DNA of 38,152 bases from a virus (IMGVR_UViG_3300036781_000830:1-38152), one strand, 5' to 3'. Positions 23,241 to 32,201 are shown, counted from the stretch's first letter. A program made the numbers and translations. Notes: generated by a model from the letters alone, not told the origin.

Positions 23241-24584
23241 ATGAAAAGCTATTTACCGCAGATCGAACGCAGGATTCTCGTTAGGCCGAATCAGACCTGG
23301 GGTATATTAAATTATGACCTTGATAACGCTTACCCTCAGAGAATGCTTGAACTGGTGGCCGCTTCTCCAACGGCTAAAGACTGCTGGAATAAACGTGCCA
23401 AATTTATTTGCGGTAACAGCTTTGAAGAGCCTGAACTAGGCAAAGTAATCATCAATGATAGAGGTTTAACGCTTGCCAAACTTTTAAAGTCGATCGCTAC
23501 AGATAAAGCATTGTTCACTGGCTTTGGTATCCATATCAATTACAATGCAAATTATACGATAGCTTCGGTTAACTATGTGAAATTTGAGGATATACGCGAG
23601 TGTGATCCTGATAACTTGGAAACCCGAAATAAATACGCCGTTTATTTTGATTGGGGACGCAAGACAAATAAGACTTTAACCAGGTCGAGAATAGCTTTCC
23701 TTAATAAATACAATCCGGACCCGGTAATTATAAAAAAACAGGTTATAGAAGCGGGTGGATGGGATGACTATAAAGGCCAGTTATATTATTTTAATCCGGA
23801 AGTTGACGACTATCCGCTAATACATGCTGACAGTGTTTGGGAAGATTTCGAGACAGAGGCCGGCATCAAAGTTTTCAATAACCGTGAGGTAACAACAGGG
23901 TTTTTGCCGTCAACTATACTTTTCATGAAGCAACGCCGTGAAGAGGTAGACAATGAAAATCCGGAATCAGGCGAAAGCTATATTAATCAGCCGACACAGT
24001 TAGAAAAGAATCTTGGAAAGTTTCAGGGAGCGAAGAGCGCACAAAAGATAATTGTCATTGAGTATGACGATATCGATAGCAAGCCGGAGTTTGAACCCTA
24101 TTCGATACAAAATAATGATAAACTTTTTGAGGTTACTGAAAAATCAGTTGAGTCCCGAATTATCAAAGGCTTTTCAATACCAAAGGAGCTGATCAATTCA
24201 GATAAGGCATCGGGCTTGAGTAATGGTGGCGAAAAGAAACAAGCCATTTTGGATTTTAACGATCAAACAGCGCCGGAGAGATTGGAACTTTCAGAAGTAT
24301 TTGAAGAGATCTTCAGTCATTTTTATTTCGAAGTAAACCCGAAGGGAAACTGGAATATTTTGGAGGTTCCCAGTAATGTTGCTGATGACACAGTCGGTAA
24401 AGTTTCGGGCGCAAATATCAATCAGCTGCTTTTAATGCCGATACCCAAAGAACGTAAGGTGGCCATTTTGGTAAACGCTTACAATTTTAAGCAGACCGAA
24501 GCCGAAGAAATGGTACCGGAAGATAATGAGATTGACAGAACCGCAATAATTCCTATTAATCCACCAAAACCAATAGATGAATAG
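23241..24584 (+). CDS. Portal protein
   Basis: This 447-residue protein has the pattern of siphovirus portal proteins. The N-terminus (WGILNYDLDNAYPQRMLELVAASPTAKDCWNKRAKFI) is typical of Bacteroidota phage portals, and the central part has RIIKGFSIPKELINSDKASGLSNGGEKKQ, which fits the long wing/stem helix region. The C-terminus is acidic. The portal forms a twelve-subunit ring at one vertex, through which DNA is packed by the terminase and leaves into the tail. Here it lies far from the terminase (18 kb), which is unusual. It is coupled to the connector gene with 2 bases between them. Confidence 0.8.
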   Translation: MKSYLPQIERRILVRPNQTWGILNYDLDNAYPQRMLELVAASPTAKDCWNKRAKFICGNSFEEPELGKVIINDRGLTLAKLLKSIATDKALFTGFGIHINYNANYTIASVNYVKFEDIRECDPDNLETRNKYAVYFDWGRKTNKTLTRSRIAFLNKYNPDPVIIKKQVIEAGGWDDYKGQLYYFNPEVDDYPLIHADSVWEDFETEAGIKVFNNREVTTGFLPSTILFMKQRREEVDNENPESGESYINQPTQLEKNLGKFQGAKSAQKIIVIEYDDIDSKPEFEPYSIQNNDKLFEVTEKSVESRIIKGFSIPKELINSDKASGLSNGGEKKQAILDFNDQTAPERLELSEVFEEIFSHFYFEVNPKGNWNILEVPSNVADDTVGKVSGANINQLLLMPIPKERKVAILVNAYNFKQTEAEEMVPEDNEIDRTAIIPINPPKPIDE

Positions 24585-24586
24585 TC

Positions 24587-25465
24587 ATGATGCAGTTTAT
24601 TAACAATTATATGTACCTGATTGACATTAACTCTATAATGTTATTCGAGGATATTTCCACAAATATTGACCCTAAAAGGATTAATAGTTGCATCAAGCAA
24701 GCTCAGGACCTTGACCTAGCTTTATTTATGAATGACGCTTTTTACTATGATTTTATCAAATGGCTTTCAAATTCGGGGCTTTCAACCATAACCATTTCCA
24801 CACCGGCAACGACTGCGGTGGACGGCACGTACACAGGGCAGGCAATCACGCCAACATCAGGAGCTGGAATAGGCGGCTCAGTTACTTTTACTGTCTTAAA
24901 CGGCGTCGTTACCTCGGCTGTTCAAACCGTACCAGGTAGCGGCTTTGCTGTTGGTGATACTTTCACCTGTGCAGCCATTACCGGAGCTGTATTTACAATA
25001 GCCACCCTGCAGGTGGTATTTTTACCGGGCACGCCTCAGCTTTATTTAAATTTCTTTAATGGTTGCGTTTACAACGACATTAACGGAAACCCTGTTTCTT
25101 ATCAGGGATTAGTACCGGCGTTAGCCTATCTGACATTTGCACGATTTATAGAGCTGGACCCGTTCAGGTTTACTTCAACCGGTGCCGTTCAAAAACATCA
25201 CGACTTGAGCGAACCTTTAAGCGCTAAGCAAATATCATTACTGATATCCGGAAAAAGATCAATTGCCAATGCTCATTTAAATAAAGTTGAAAAATTCCTT
25301 TATGTAAATCGTGCAAGCTTCCCGCTTTGGCGATATAACGAAAAGGAAAAGAACAGCAGACAACCAGGCGCAAGAATACGTGGCGTAGACAAAACAGATT
25401 ACAACCGCGCCGGGTATGGTTCGGATTATAACTATGGTTTTTTAAACGATTTAGGAGGCTTTTAA
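24587..25465 (+). CDS. Head-tail connector protein (DUF6712-like) with insertion
   Basis: The N- and C-terminal parts (LIDINSIMLFEDISTNIDP, YYDFIKWLS, then YLNFFNGCVYND, ALAYLTFARFI and KVEKFLYVNR) have the helical pattern of a Bacteroidota adaptor protein often found after the portal. Residues 66-141 are a beta-rich insertion (DGTYTGQAITPTSGAG to FAVGDTFTCAAITGAV), a type of domain seen in many phage tail and fibre proteins. Its removal would leave a protein of about 216 residues, a normal length. It was probably acquired by recombination without breaking the fold. It ends 3 bases before a collagen-like gene. Confidence 0.6.
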   Translation: MMQFINNYMYLIDINSIMLFEDISTNIDPKRINSCIKQAQDLDLALFMNDAFYYDFIKWLSNSGLSTITISTPATTAVDGTYTGQAITPTSGAGIGGSVTFTVLNGVVTSAVQTVPGSGFAVGDTFTCAAITGAVFTIATLQVVFLPGTPQLYLNFFNGCVYNDINGNPVSYQGLVPALAYLTFARFIELDPFRFTSTGAVQKHHDLSEPLSAKQISLLISGKRSIANAHLNKVEKFLYVNRASFPLWRYNEKEKNSRQPGARIRGVDKTDYNRAGYGSDYNYGFLNDLGGF

Positions 25466-25468
25466 ATA

Positions 25469-26686
25469 ATGGCGTCAGATAAAAAAATATCGCAATTACC
25501 ATTATTGTCAACGCCGATTATATCTAATGATATAATGGCCATGGTTGACGTAAACGGTAATATAACTTACCAGTTTACTTTTGCACAGCTACTTACTTTT
25601 TTATCATCGAATCTTTCTGTAGGAGCAACCATTTCATTTGGCAGCGGTTCAATACCTGCAAATACATCAGGCAACAATGGCGATCTTTTTATAAAAACAG
25701 ATACCGGCCAGTTTGCTCAAAAGGTATCAGGCACATGGACAGTATTTTTAACTATTATTCAGGGGGTAGTTGGGAGTACCATTTATTACGGTGCCATTGC
25801 GCCGACCGGTTCAACGCCTGGTGTCGACGGCGATACTTACATCAATACAATTGCGGGTACATTTTATGAAATGGTTTCGGGAACATGGACGCTTAAATTT
25901 ACAATGGCAAGCGGCCCGACCGGTCCTTCTGGCGCTAACGGTTCCAATGGTACAGACGGGATAGACGGCAACACTATTTTAAACGGCCCGGCAAACCCTT
26001 CAAATGTTTCCGATGGCGTAGACGGTGATTTTTTTATCAATACAACAACACAATTTATTTTCGGTCCAAAAGCAGCGGGGGTATGGCCTACAGGTGTTTC
26101 AATACAAGGACCCGCAGGCGCAGACGGTGTCGACGGTGCAATTATTGTAGCGGGTTCATCCACAAACTTATTATCAGGCGCGGTTGATCCAACTTCTGCC
26201 GATGGTATCGACGGCGACTTTTGGGAAAACACCGTAACCCGTATTTTATATGGCCCAAAAGCAAGCGGCGCATGGCCTACCGTTGGCGTTGTTTTAACCG
26301 GCCCCGCAGGTGCTGACGGCGCTGATGGTGCAACAGGAGCAACCGGCGCTACTGGCCCGGCTGGCCCCACTGGCCCGGCAGGTGCTGACGGCGCTGATGG
26401 CGCTACAGGTGCAACCGGCCCCACTGGCCCGACCGGCCCCGCAGGCGCTGACGGCGCTGATGGCGCGACAGGAGCAACCGGCGCAACCGGCCCGGCTGGC
26501 CCCACTGGCCCGGCAGGTGCTGACGGCGCTGATGGTGCAACCGGCCCTACAGGCCCGACCGGCCCAACTGGCGCAACCGGAGCAACCGGCCCTACTGGCG
26601 CAACCGGCGCAACTGGCGCTGCTGGAGCGGATGGCGCTAACGGTACAACTAAGGTTTCATTTAACTATTACCAAACGAGTTTATAA
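25469..26686 (+). CDS. Collagen-like fibre protein, 405 aa
   Basis: The first 150 residues hold an adaptor and GSxxGxDGDTYIN modules, of which three similar copies (about residues 107-145, 170-210 and 240-280) each end in a GPxGADG tripeptide start. Residues about 278-390 are a run of Gly-X-Y triplets ([19 protein letters not shown]) that can form a trimeric collagen-like stalk. A short hydrophobic end ([12 protein letters not shown]) follows. Collagen-like stalks are usual in phage tail fibres and hold the receptor-binding tip away from the shaft. The gene partners with the following two genes, probably as tip domains. Long open frames on other strands here arise from the repeat composition. 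Confidence 0.75.
   Translation: MASDKKISQLPLLSTPIISNDIMAMVDVNGNITYQFTFAQLLTFLSSNLSVGATISFGSGSIPANTSGNNGDLFIKTDTGQFAQKVSGTWTVFLTIIQGVVGSTIYYGAIAPTGSTPGVDGDTYINTIAGTFYEMVSGTWTLKFTMASGPTGPSGANGSNGTDGIDGNTILNGPANPSNVSDGVDGDFFINTTTQFIFGPKAAGVWPTGVSIQGPAGADGVDGAIIVAGSSTNLLSGAVDPTSADGIDGDFWENTVTRILYGPKASGAWPTVGVVLTGPAGADGADGATGATGATGPAGPTGPAGADGADGATGATGPTGPTGPAGADGADGATGATGATGPAGPTGPAGADGADGATGPTGPTGPTGATGATGPTGATGATGAAGADGANGTTKVSFNYYQTSL
26306..26640 (+). repeat. Collagen-triplet DNA repeats
   Basis: The unit beginning GCAGGYGCTGACGGCGCTGA starts at 26306, 26378, 26441 and 26513, that is at distances of 72, 63 and 72 bases, all multiples of 9. Copies are nearly the same over 20-30 bases, so copy-number change by slippage or recombination is likely. 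Fibre length may vary in this phage population. Confidence 0.8.
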
Positions 26687-27121
26687 ATGGATAGTTCATC
26701 AAATCAGTTAGGGTTTTGCACCCTTACACAAACCTACGACAACGTAGATATAGCCAGCGGTACAACGATCAATACTGATTCGCTGATAACAACAGGAGCC
26801 TCGCATGCTTCGGTTATTACTGATATAGTATTCAGGAATTTGGACGGCTCAAATGCCCGAAGCTTTGATATTATCATCTGCGCGACAGGATCAAACGCCA
26901 CGGCTAAATATAACGTTGCTCAAATCGCTATTCCTGCAAATTCAGGCAATAACGGAACTACGGCATTAGCCTCTCTCGCTGCACTCGCGCCGCAATTGTT
27001 TGATATTGACTTAGCAGGTAACAGGGTTATAACGCTGGAAAGCGGCATAAGTATCTATGTAAGGAACAAGGCTGCTTTAACTGCCGATATGATTGTAATG
27101 GCAAAACGAAGGAATTTCTAA
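26687..27121 (+). CDS. Putative fibre-tip or receptor-binding protein, 144 aa
   Basis: This beta-rich protein (SNQLGFCTLTQTYDNVDIASGTTIN, later NRVITLESGISIYVRNK) starts one base after the stop of the collagen-like gene. Its composition suggests a trimeric jelly-roll or similar tip domain, but no family match is known to me. The hydrophobic ends fit oligomer contacts. Its location between the stalk protein and a large adhesin-like protein supports a fibre role. Confidence 0.5.
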   Translation: MDSSSNQLGFCTLTQTYDNVDIASGTTINTDSLITTGASHASVITDIVFRNLDGSNARSFDIIICATGSNATAKYNVAQIAIPANSGNNGTTALASLAALAPQLFDIDLAGNRVITLESGISIYVRNKAALTADMIVMAKRRNF

Positions 27122-27123
27122 AA

Positions 27124-28977
27124 ATGGACATAGCTATATCAACATCACCAGCAGCAACATTTATGCTACGCAGAAAAAATGTGTGGTATACTATGTGTGA
27201 CGGCAATTGGAATGACCCGAACGTTTGGATTTCAAACGCATTGGACAGACGTTTAGTTACCGTTCCGCAACCTGGTGACGATGTATATATTAATCATACA
27301 ATAGATTATCCCAACACGCTTACAACGGCGTATCTTTTCAATACAACAATTGGGAATTTATTTATATCAGGTACGCTAACTTGTAATTCTGTACTTCCTC
27401 TTAATCAGTGTAGGTTGACAGTTACAGGTAATGTAATTTGTTCAGGGACTATTGATTTTTCTGCGGCTGTTAATGTGATGACTTTGGAATTAAGAGGTAC
27501 CGTAAACATGATAGCTAATTTCAGTGCTGGGGCGAATAGCACTGTTCAATACAATTCTCCTTTTTCGCAGGATGTTGCGCCAGTTACTTATAATAATTTA
27601 GAGATTACAAATACGAATACAAAATACATAGTAGGTGATTTAACTGTAAATGGTCAGTTGTCCTTAGATACAGGCGCAAGTTTAGAATTGGGGGCATATA
27701 ATAGCACGATAGCTACAGCGCTCTTACAAGGCATAGTAAAAAAATCTTCCTCTACTGGCGTTGTTAACTTTAATGGTAATGTGACGGTAAGTAATAGTAC
27801 GGGGGGTGTTAATTTTTCCGGTGTTAGTCCTACTGTTAATCTATCAGGCAACTTTGGCTATGGAACGGGCGATTTAAGAAGCGGTTCAAATTTTGGTAAC
27901 GGTACGCTTAACGTACTCACAAATCAAACTTGGACTATGAATACTAGCGGGAATAGCCCTGTATCTATGGGTAATCCGTCAGTAATAATAGCATCGGGTA
28001 AAGCGCTTACAATAGCCTTTATCGGCACCAATATAGGCGGCTGGTTATTAAATGGAACTGGGAGCGTTAACGGCGCAAGCGGGACTTCTACATTAAATAT
28101 AAACGGTCGTTTTGCTTATGGTAATTCCAGCACCATAATGGCAACAGGTGTATTTAACTATAATAACAGTGGCACTTCCGAAATAGCGGTGTGGACTGGT
28201 GTTACGATGACATTGCCTTTTACCTCTTTTTATGACTTGACAATTGTAGGAACCGCAACATTAAGCGGTAATACAACTGTTAGCCATACGATAATGATCC
28301 CTTCCGGTAGCCTGCAACTGTCAACCTATGATTTTTCTGTTACGGGCTTGACAACCTATGCGGGTGCTATCAATAAATCAGGCGGTGGAACGGTAAGTTT
28401 TGGAGCAATGACTTGTCAAAATAGCACAGGGGCAGTTTCTTTTTCAAGCAGTCCGACCGTTAATTTATCCGGCAATATATCAGGTGACGTGAGAGGCGGC
28501 TGGAATTTTGGTAGTGGCACAGTAAATATAACGGCGAATATGAGTTTTGGTGTTTGGACAAGCGGGAACGTAGGGCCTGTAATAAGTTGGAATATTGTTA
28601 TAACATCAGGAAAGACTTTGACCAATACAGGTATAAATGTTTCGTCGGGCGGGTTAACCACTTCCGGCACAATTACCGGGGCCAGCTCTACAGCTATACT
28701 GGATAACAGGAGTGTATTTACTTACAATAACGCCACAGCGCCAATGGCTACAGGGAAACTGTATTGTAACCAGTTAGCGAACAATACTTTTATTTATGGC
28801 GCATCAAGCAACCAGGATATAACTACACCTTCTGACGCTACGCCGGGCTATCAAAATTTAACATTAAACGGATCGGGAGCAAAGCGGCTGCTGGGAAATG
28901 TGTCTGTAAAAGCAACATACACACTTACAGGCCCAGCTACTTTAAACTCAAATGGGTTTGCGTTAACGAATCCTTAG
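27124..28977 (+). CDS. Large beta-helix-like adhesin/fibre protein, 617 aa
   Basis: Residues 20-75 resemble a G8-type start (GNWNDPNVW, VPQPGDDVYINHTIDY), typical of Bacteroidota surface adhesins and some phage fibres. The remainder is a long Ser/Thr/Gly/Asn-rich region, likely a right-handed beta-helix. Two similar modules (NSTGGVNFSGVSPTVNLSGN near residue 220 and NSTGAVSFSSSPTVNLSGN near residue 435) suggest internal duplication. No catalytic residues for a depolymerase are evident. Its 3' end overlaps by 41 bases with the convergent acyltransferase gene on the minus strand; the end may have been shaped by an insertion there. Confidence 0.65.
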   Translation: MDIAISTSPAATFMLRRKNVWYTMCDGNWNDPNVWISNALDRRLVTVPQPGDDVYINHTIDYPNTLTTAYLFNTTIGNLFISGTLTCNSVLPLNQCRLTVTGNVICSGTIDFSAAVNVMTLELRGTVNMIANFSAGANSTVQYNSPFSQDVAPVTYNNLEITNTNTKYIVGDLTVNGQLSLDTGASLELGAYNSTIATALLQGIVKKSSSTGVVNFNGNVTVSNSTGGVNFSGVSPTVNLSGNFGYGTGDLRSGSNFGNGTLNVLTNQTWTMNTSGNSPVSMGNPSVIIASGKALTIAFIGTNIGGWLLNGTGSVNGASGTSTLNINGRFAYGNSSTIMATGVFNYNNSGTSEIAVWTGVTMTLPFTSFYDLTIVGTATLSGNTTVSHTIMIPSGSLQLSTYDFSVTGLTTYAGAINKSGGGTVSFGAMTCQNSTGAVSFSSSPTVNLSGNISGDVRGGWNFGSGTVNITANMSFGVWTSGNVGPVISWNIVITSGKTLTNTGINVSSGGLTTSGTITGASSTAILDNRSVFTYNNATAPMATGKLYCNQLANNTFIYGASSNQDITTPSDATPGYQNLTLNGSGAKRLLGNVSVKATYTLTGPATLNSNGFALTNP

Positions 28978-29929
28978 TTTTTTTATAGAAGATGTGCTTT
29001 GACAGGCGCAATGATGGCTTTTCAATTAACAGGTAAAAGATATATGCAAAAAGAATCGCAAGTGAAAGTTCAATAAAAAGCCAAAATAGCAGATAGCTAT
29101 TAAGATCGAAATGCAATCTTTTTGCCGTCCCTGTAAAGACTATAAAAGTTAGGGGATGGGTAAGATAGAGCGAGTAAGATATATCGCCCAAAAATGAGAG
29201 CGGTTTAATAACCAGGTTAAAATAAAATATAGCTATGCAGCTAAAAAGAAGTAAGATAAAAATCGAAGCGCCAAACTTAAAAGCAATCATCGACAATAGA
29301 AATATTGGCAGCGCGGTATTGAGCCAGCTTCTTTTTTGATAGAGCGTAACAAGTGAAATTCCGAGCGCGAATATCGGAGCGTAGGTAAAAACAAGATAAT
29401 AGGAGTTTGAAAAGGGGATTAAGCTGCTTAAGCTAAATAAGATCAGGAATACAGATTTAAAAGCCGGATTCTTAGATAGAAAGTAGATAAGGCCGATGAG
29501 TAAGTAAAATTGAAATTCAACGCAAAGCGTCCAAAACACATGATTGTAAAAAGGATATTTTGTAAAAGGCACGACATAAAACACATGGGCTAAAAGCTGA
29601 CCCGGTACAAAGTCAATGACACTGCCTTTAAAGGTTGGAATGTAAGAAAGTAGCTTAAACAGGACTATGGTTAATAAAATGGTAGCATAGTAAGCCGGGT
29701 CGATTCGGATTGATCTTTTTAATAAAAATGTAAAAAACTTGGTTGGCGTATAACCTGCTTTAATTAATGAGTAAACAATTATAAAGCCGCTGATTAAAAA
29801 GAAAACATATACGCCTGTTTGACCAAAATTGAATATAGATGAAATATCAGAACCAAAATGACAAAACACAACTCCTAAAGCGGCTAAACCCCGCAGGTAT
29901 TGTATGCTCACAATTTTTGTTTTATCCAT
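28937..29929 (-). CDS. Acyltransferase 3 family membrane protein (lysogenic-conversion candidate)
   Basis: I place the start at ATG 29929 (330 residues), 10 codons after an upstream in-frame methionine. It is close to a TTACTTTG element on the minus strand and may yield a nearly leaderless mRNA. The protein has about ten hydrophobic spans and conserved family marks: YLRGLAALGVVFCHF near the N-terminus, FFLISGFIIVYSL, TLCVEFQFYLLIG and SYSLYLTHPL. This family transfers acetyl or other acyl groups to sugars of O-antigen, capsule or peptidoglycan on the outer face. It is the only minus-strand gene in the 25-kb late region. It sits next to the fibre genes, which suggests that it alters the receptor of the phage in a lysogen. 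That role is inference. Confidence 0.85.
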   Translation of the reverse strand: MDKTKIVSIQYLRGLAALGVVFCHFGSDISSIFNFGQTGVYVFFLISGFIIVYSLIKAGYTPTKFFTFLLKRSIRIDPAYYATILLTIVLFKLLSYIPTFKGSVIDFVPGQLLAHVFYVVPFTKYPFYNHVFWTLCVEFQFYLLIGLIYFLSKNPAFKSVFLILFSLSSLIPFSNSYYLVFTYAPIFALGISLVTLYQKRSWLNTALPIFLLSMIAFKFGASIFILLLFSCIAIFYFNLVIKPLSFLGDISYSLYLTHPLTFIVFTGTAKRLHFDLNSYLLFWLFIELSLAILFAYIFYLLIEKPSLRLSKHIFYKKTKDSLTQTHLSLK

Positions 29930-29974
29930 TCGGCAAAGTAACAACAAAGTCTTAAACAATTAAAAATACAAATC

Positions 29975-30304
29975 ATGTCATTACCAGTAAACGCATTAGT
30001 AAACATTCCTTTAACAACAGGCACCATATCAGTCTTTATTAAAGGTGAGGTTTTCGATTGGAGGAGCGGAGCCACTTCAATTCAATGGTACGAAATAACC
30101 GCCAACGCAAATCAAGTTTGGAATAAAAACCCAAACAACCCCGGCGATCAAACAGCCGTTTTTTTAAGCACACTTGCGGCCTCAAACGCTTATAGGGCAT
30201 TGTCAAACACCGCGCAATTAGCCCAGGTGACAGCCGCCGTACAGGCGTATTATAATAATTTACAAGGAATAGCAGCGGGAACCATCCAGCCTGTTTTAAG
30301 TTAA
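29975..30304 (+). CDS. Hypothetical protein, 109 aa
   Basis: The protein has a beta-rich first half (GTISVFIKGEVFDWRSGATSIQWYEI) and a helical second half (AYRALSNTAQLAQVTAAVQAYYNNLQGI). No family is recognised. It could be part of the fibre or a small assembly protein. It starts 45 bases from the acyltransferase start, in a divergent gap whose AT-rich region carries the leader for this gene. Confidence 0.5.
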   Translation: MSLPVNALVNIPLTTGTISVFIKGEVFDWRSGATSIQWYEITANANQVWNKNPNNPGDQTAVFLSTLAASNAYRALSNTAQLAQVTAAVQAYYNNLQGIAAGTIQPVLS

Positions 30305-30308
30305 TAAT

Positions 30309-31010
30309 ATGAAAAAGCTAATTTTAATCGCCTCTATAACGTGCTGCTTATTATGCGCAAAAGCGCAGGTTATTCCCGGCCCATCCGATGTTACTACGCC
30401 TCCGCCGAACACAACAACAAACGTTACGGTTGGTAAAGTGTTTGTCGCTGGTCAGACTATTGGCATAAACGATGATACCACATCGGTTAATAATGCCACA
30501 AATTCAACAACAGCAGGTTGGAAGTTCACCTGGTATAAGCAAAAGGCCGATGGCTCACTTAGTACATCTACCATAACAGCTGGTACTTATACCGAAGTTT
30601 CTACAACGCCTGGGTGGTATTATTATGGGTTGGCGGCTACCAATGTTAGTTCTGGCTGTAGTTCGCCTATGTCAAGCTTGTTCACGGTATATGTTGCTCC
30701 GCAAATCACCGGCAGCGTAACGGCAACAACCGCAACCGTCTGCATAAATAACGGATTTACGCTTACCGCCAATGTTATTTCACCTTCTATTGGCGTGGGT
30801 TACCTGTATCAATGGAAAAAGAATGGTGTTAATATTGACCGTGCAACAAATCAAACTTATACCGATACGGAGCCAGCTGTAGCGGCTATAGTGTTCACCT
30901 GTTCAATTTCCTACAACTGGGGTTTAGCGCCTGACCCGCTGCCCTACAGTGTGCAGGTATCGAAAACTATTAGCATAGTGGCTGCTGTAGGTAAACCAGG
31001 CATCAAATAA
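30309..31010 (+). CDS. Exported protein with Ig-like region, 233 aa
   Basis: The N-terminus is a classic signal peptide: MKK, a hydrophobic core LILIASITCCLLCA, and a likely cleavage site after AKA (AKA-QVIPG). The mature part contains a Thr/Asn-rich stretch and an Ig-like domain (YQWKKNGVNIDRATNQTYTD, later FTCSISYNWG). An exported phage protein with Ig-like domain may act at the cell surface. It is not expected for a virion protein, which has no signal. The cysteines in the signal core do not form a lipobox at the right place. Function unknown. Confidence 0.55.
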   Translation: MKKLILIASITCCLLCAKAQVIPGPSDVTTPPPNTTTNVTVGKVFVAGQTIGINDDTTSVNNATNSTTAGWKFTWYKQKADGSLSTSTITAGTYTEVSTTPGWYYYGLAATNVSSGCSSPMSSLFTVYVAPQITGSVTATTATVCINNGFTLTANVISPSIGVGYLYQWKKNGVNIDRATNQTYTDTEPAVAAIVFTCSISYNWGLAPDPLPYSVQVSKTISIVAAVGKPGIK

Positions 31011-31017
31011 ATTAAAA

Positions 31018-31200
31018 ATGACAAACGAAGAGATAGAGGACGCAATGTCGCCGGAAGAACTGGAATGGCTTAAAAAGTTTGACAGTCTCTTTTATATGGT
31101 TCCTGCTTTAGAAATCGACATAGCCCTACAAAAAGCTAGGGAAGCATTTATACAGTGCTTTAACACTTCGAAAAACACTAATAAAAATTCAAATAATTAA
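31018..31200 (+). CDS. Small acidic protein, 60 aa
   Basis: This 60-residue protein has an acidic helix (NEEIEDAMSPEELEWLKKF) and a polar tail rich in Asn and Lys. No family is recognised. It lies 7 bases after the exported protein gene and 19 before a holin-like gene. Its place at the edge of the lysis region may point to regulation of lysis, without direct evidence. Confidence 0.45.
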   Translation: MTNEEIEDAMSPEELEWLKKFDSLFYMVPALEIDIALQKAREAFIQCFNTSKNTNKNSNN

Positions 31201-31219
31201 TACTTAAAAACAAATCAAG

Positions 31220-31441
31220 ATGAAAACATCATCATTATTTACATTAAACTGGAACGACTTAGGAAAAGGTCTTTTGGTGGCAGTTGGCGGCGCTGTAATT
31301 GGCGCAATTGAAACGAGCGTTAAAGCTGGCTCATTAACATTCGATTGGAAATCAATAGGCGGTATAGCCCTTGCATCTGGCTTGGCTTACTTGAGCAAAA
31401 ATTTCTTTACCCCGGCTCAGACCGTTACGCCTGCTAAATAA
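31220..31441 (+). CDS. Holin-like small membrane protein, 73 aa
   Basis: Two hydrophobic segments (GLLVAVGGAVIGAIETSV and IGGIALASGLAYLSKNFF) separated by a short polar turn, with a polar N-terminus, give the layout of small phage holins. The lysozyme starts 71 bases after its stop. Holins form membrane lesions that release the endolysin to the cell wall at a set time. The family is not certain, and similar short proteins can have other roles. A second candidate lies at 31984. Confidence 0.55.
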   Translation: MKTSSLFTLNWNDLGKGLLVAVGGAVIGAIETSVKAGSLTFDWKSIGGIALASGLAYLSKNFFTPAQTVTPAK

Positions 31442-31512
31442 TTAACTTTTGATTGCCTGGTTACCCTAATGATCAGGCAATCAATAACTATTTGATTGCA
31501 AAACTTAAAACA

Positions 31513-31977
31513 ATGAAACTATCTGATCACGGCTTAGCCGTAATTAAAAACTTTGAGGGTTTGCGCCTTGAAGCTTACCGGGACATTGCCGGTGTTTGGA
31601 CGATTGGTTACGGTTCAACCCGGTACCATGATGGCAAAGCTGTTAAGCCAGGTGATAAACTTGCGAACGAAACACAGGCCGACTCATTGTTTAGAAACAC
31701 ACTTGGCCAGTACGAAGATGCGGTAAACAATAAGGTAAAGGTTCCTATTACCCAAAATCAATATGATGCTTTGGTGTCATTTACATACAATGAGGGAACA
31801 GGGGCGCTTGCTCAATCATCTCTATTAATCTTATTAAATGAAAAAGATTACGAGGGTGCAGCCGAACATTTTATGTTGTGGGACAAAATAACGGACCCTA
31901 AAACCGGTGATAAGATAGTAAGCCAAACATTAGTAAATCGTCGAAAAGAAGAAAGTAAACTGTTCTTAGCTGCATAA
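31513..31977 (+). CDS. Endolysin, T4-type lysozyme (GH24)
   Basis: I place the start at ATG 31513 (154 residues); the longer reading frame to an upstream TTG adds no conserved residues. Glu15, Asp24 and Thr30 in FEGLRLEAYRDIAGVWTIGYGST reproduce the catalytic triad and the 9 and 6 residue spacings of T4 lysozyme (Glu11, Asp20, Thr26). ALVSFTYNEG and a C-terminal VNRRKEESKLFL match the rest of the family. The enzyme cuts the beta-1,4 bond between MurNAc and GlcNAc. No signal or anchor is visible, so a holin is needed for release. It sits between two holin-like genes. Confidence 0.92.
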   Translation: MKLSDHGLAVIKNFEGLRLEAYRDIAGVWTIGYGSTRYHDGKAVKPGDKLANETQADSLFRNTLGQYEDAVNNKVKVPITQNQYDALVSFTYNEGTGALAQSSLLILLNEKDYEGAAEHFMLWDKITDPKTGDKIVSQTLVNRRKEESKLFLAA

Positions 31978-31983
31978 CCAACA

Positions 31984-32199
31984 ATGATAAATTTTTTAAA
32001 TCAAAAGCCCGTAGTCGGCATGTTAGGCGGTATGGGTAGTGGAATTTTATATGTTATAAAAACTCTGCTTACAGATGATGACATTTTAAAATGGATAGCC
32101 GGTGCCGGTATTTGGTTCGGGTTGTTTGTTGCCATTTTAACTGTTTGCCTGAGGGTAATGGAAATATGGAGAAAATTTAAAGAACCCAAAAAACAATAA
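31984..32199 (+). CDS. Second holin-like membrane protein, 71 aa
   Basis: This protein has two hydrophobic parts (VVGMLGGMGSGILYVI and WIAGAGIWFGLFVAILTVCL) with a charged loop TLLTDDDILK between them and a basic, cytoplasmic-type C-terminus (WRKFKEPKKQ). It follows the lysozyme by 6 bases and precedes the spanin candidate by 2. Either this or the 31220 product may be the holin and the other an antiholin; the sequence alone does not decide. Confidence 0.55.
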   Translation: MINFLNQKPVVGMLGGMGSGILYVIKTLLTDDDILKWIAGAGIWFGLFVAILTVCLRVMEIWRKFKEPKKQ

Positions 32200-32201
32200 A
32201 A

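Noticed and set aside
25864-26505. Long minus-strand frame in the collagen-like gene
   Set aside because: It is the antisense of Gly-X-Y codons, which keeps several frames open through composition alone.
26310-26711. Plus-strand frame overlapping the collagen-like gene in another frame
   Set aside because: It arises from the same GC-rich repeat and has no conserved-looking features.
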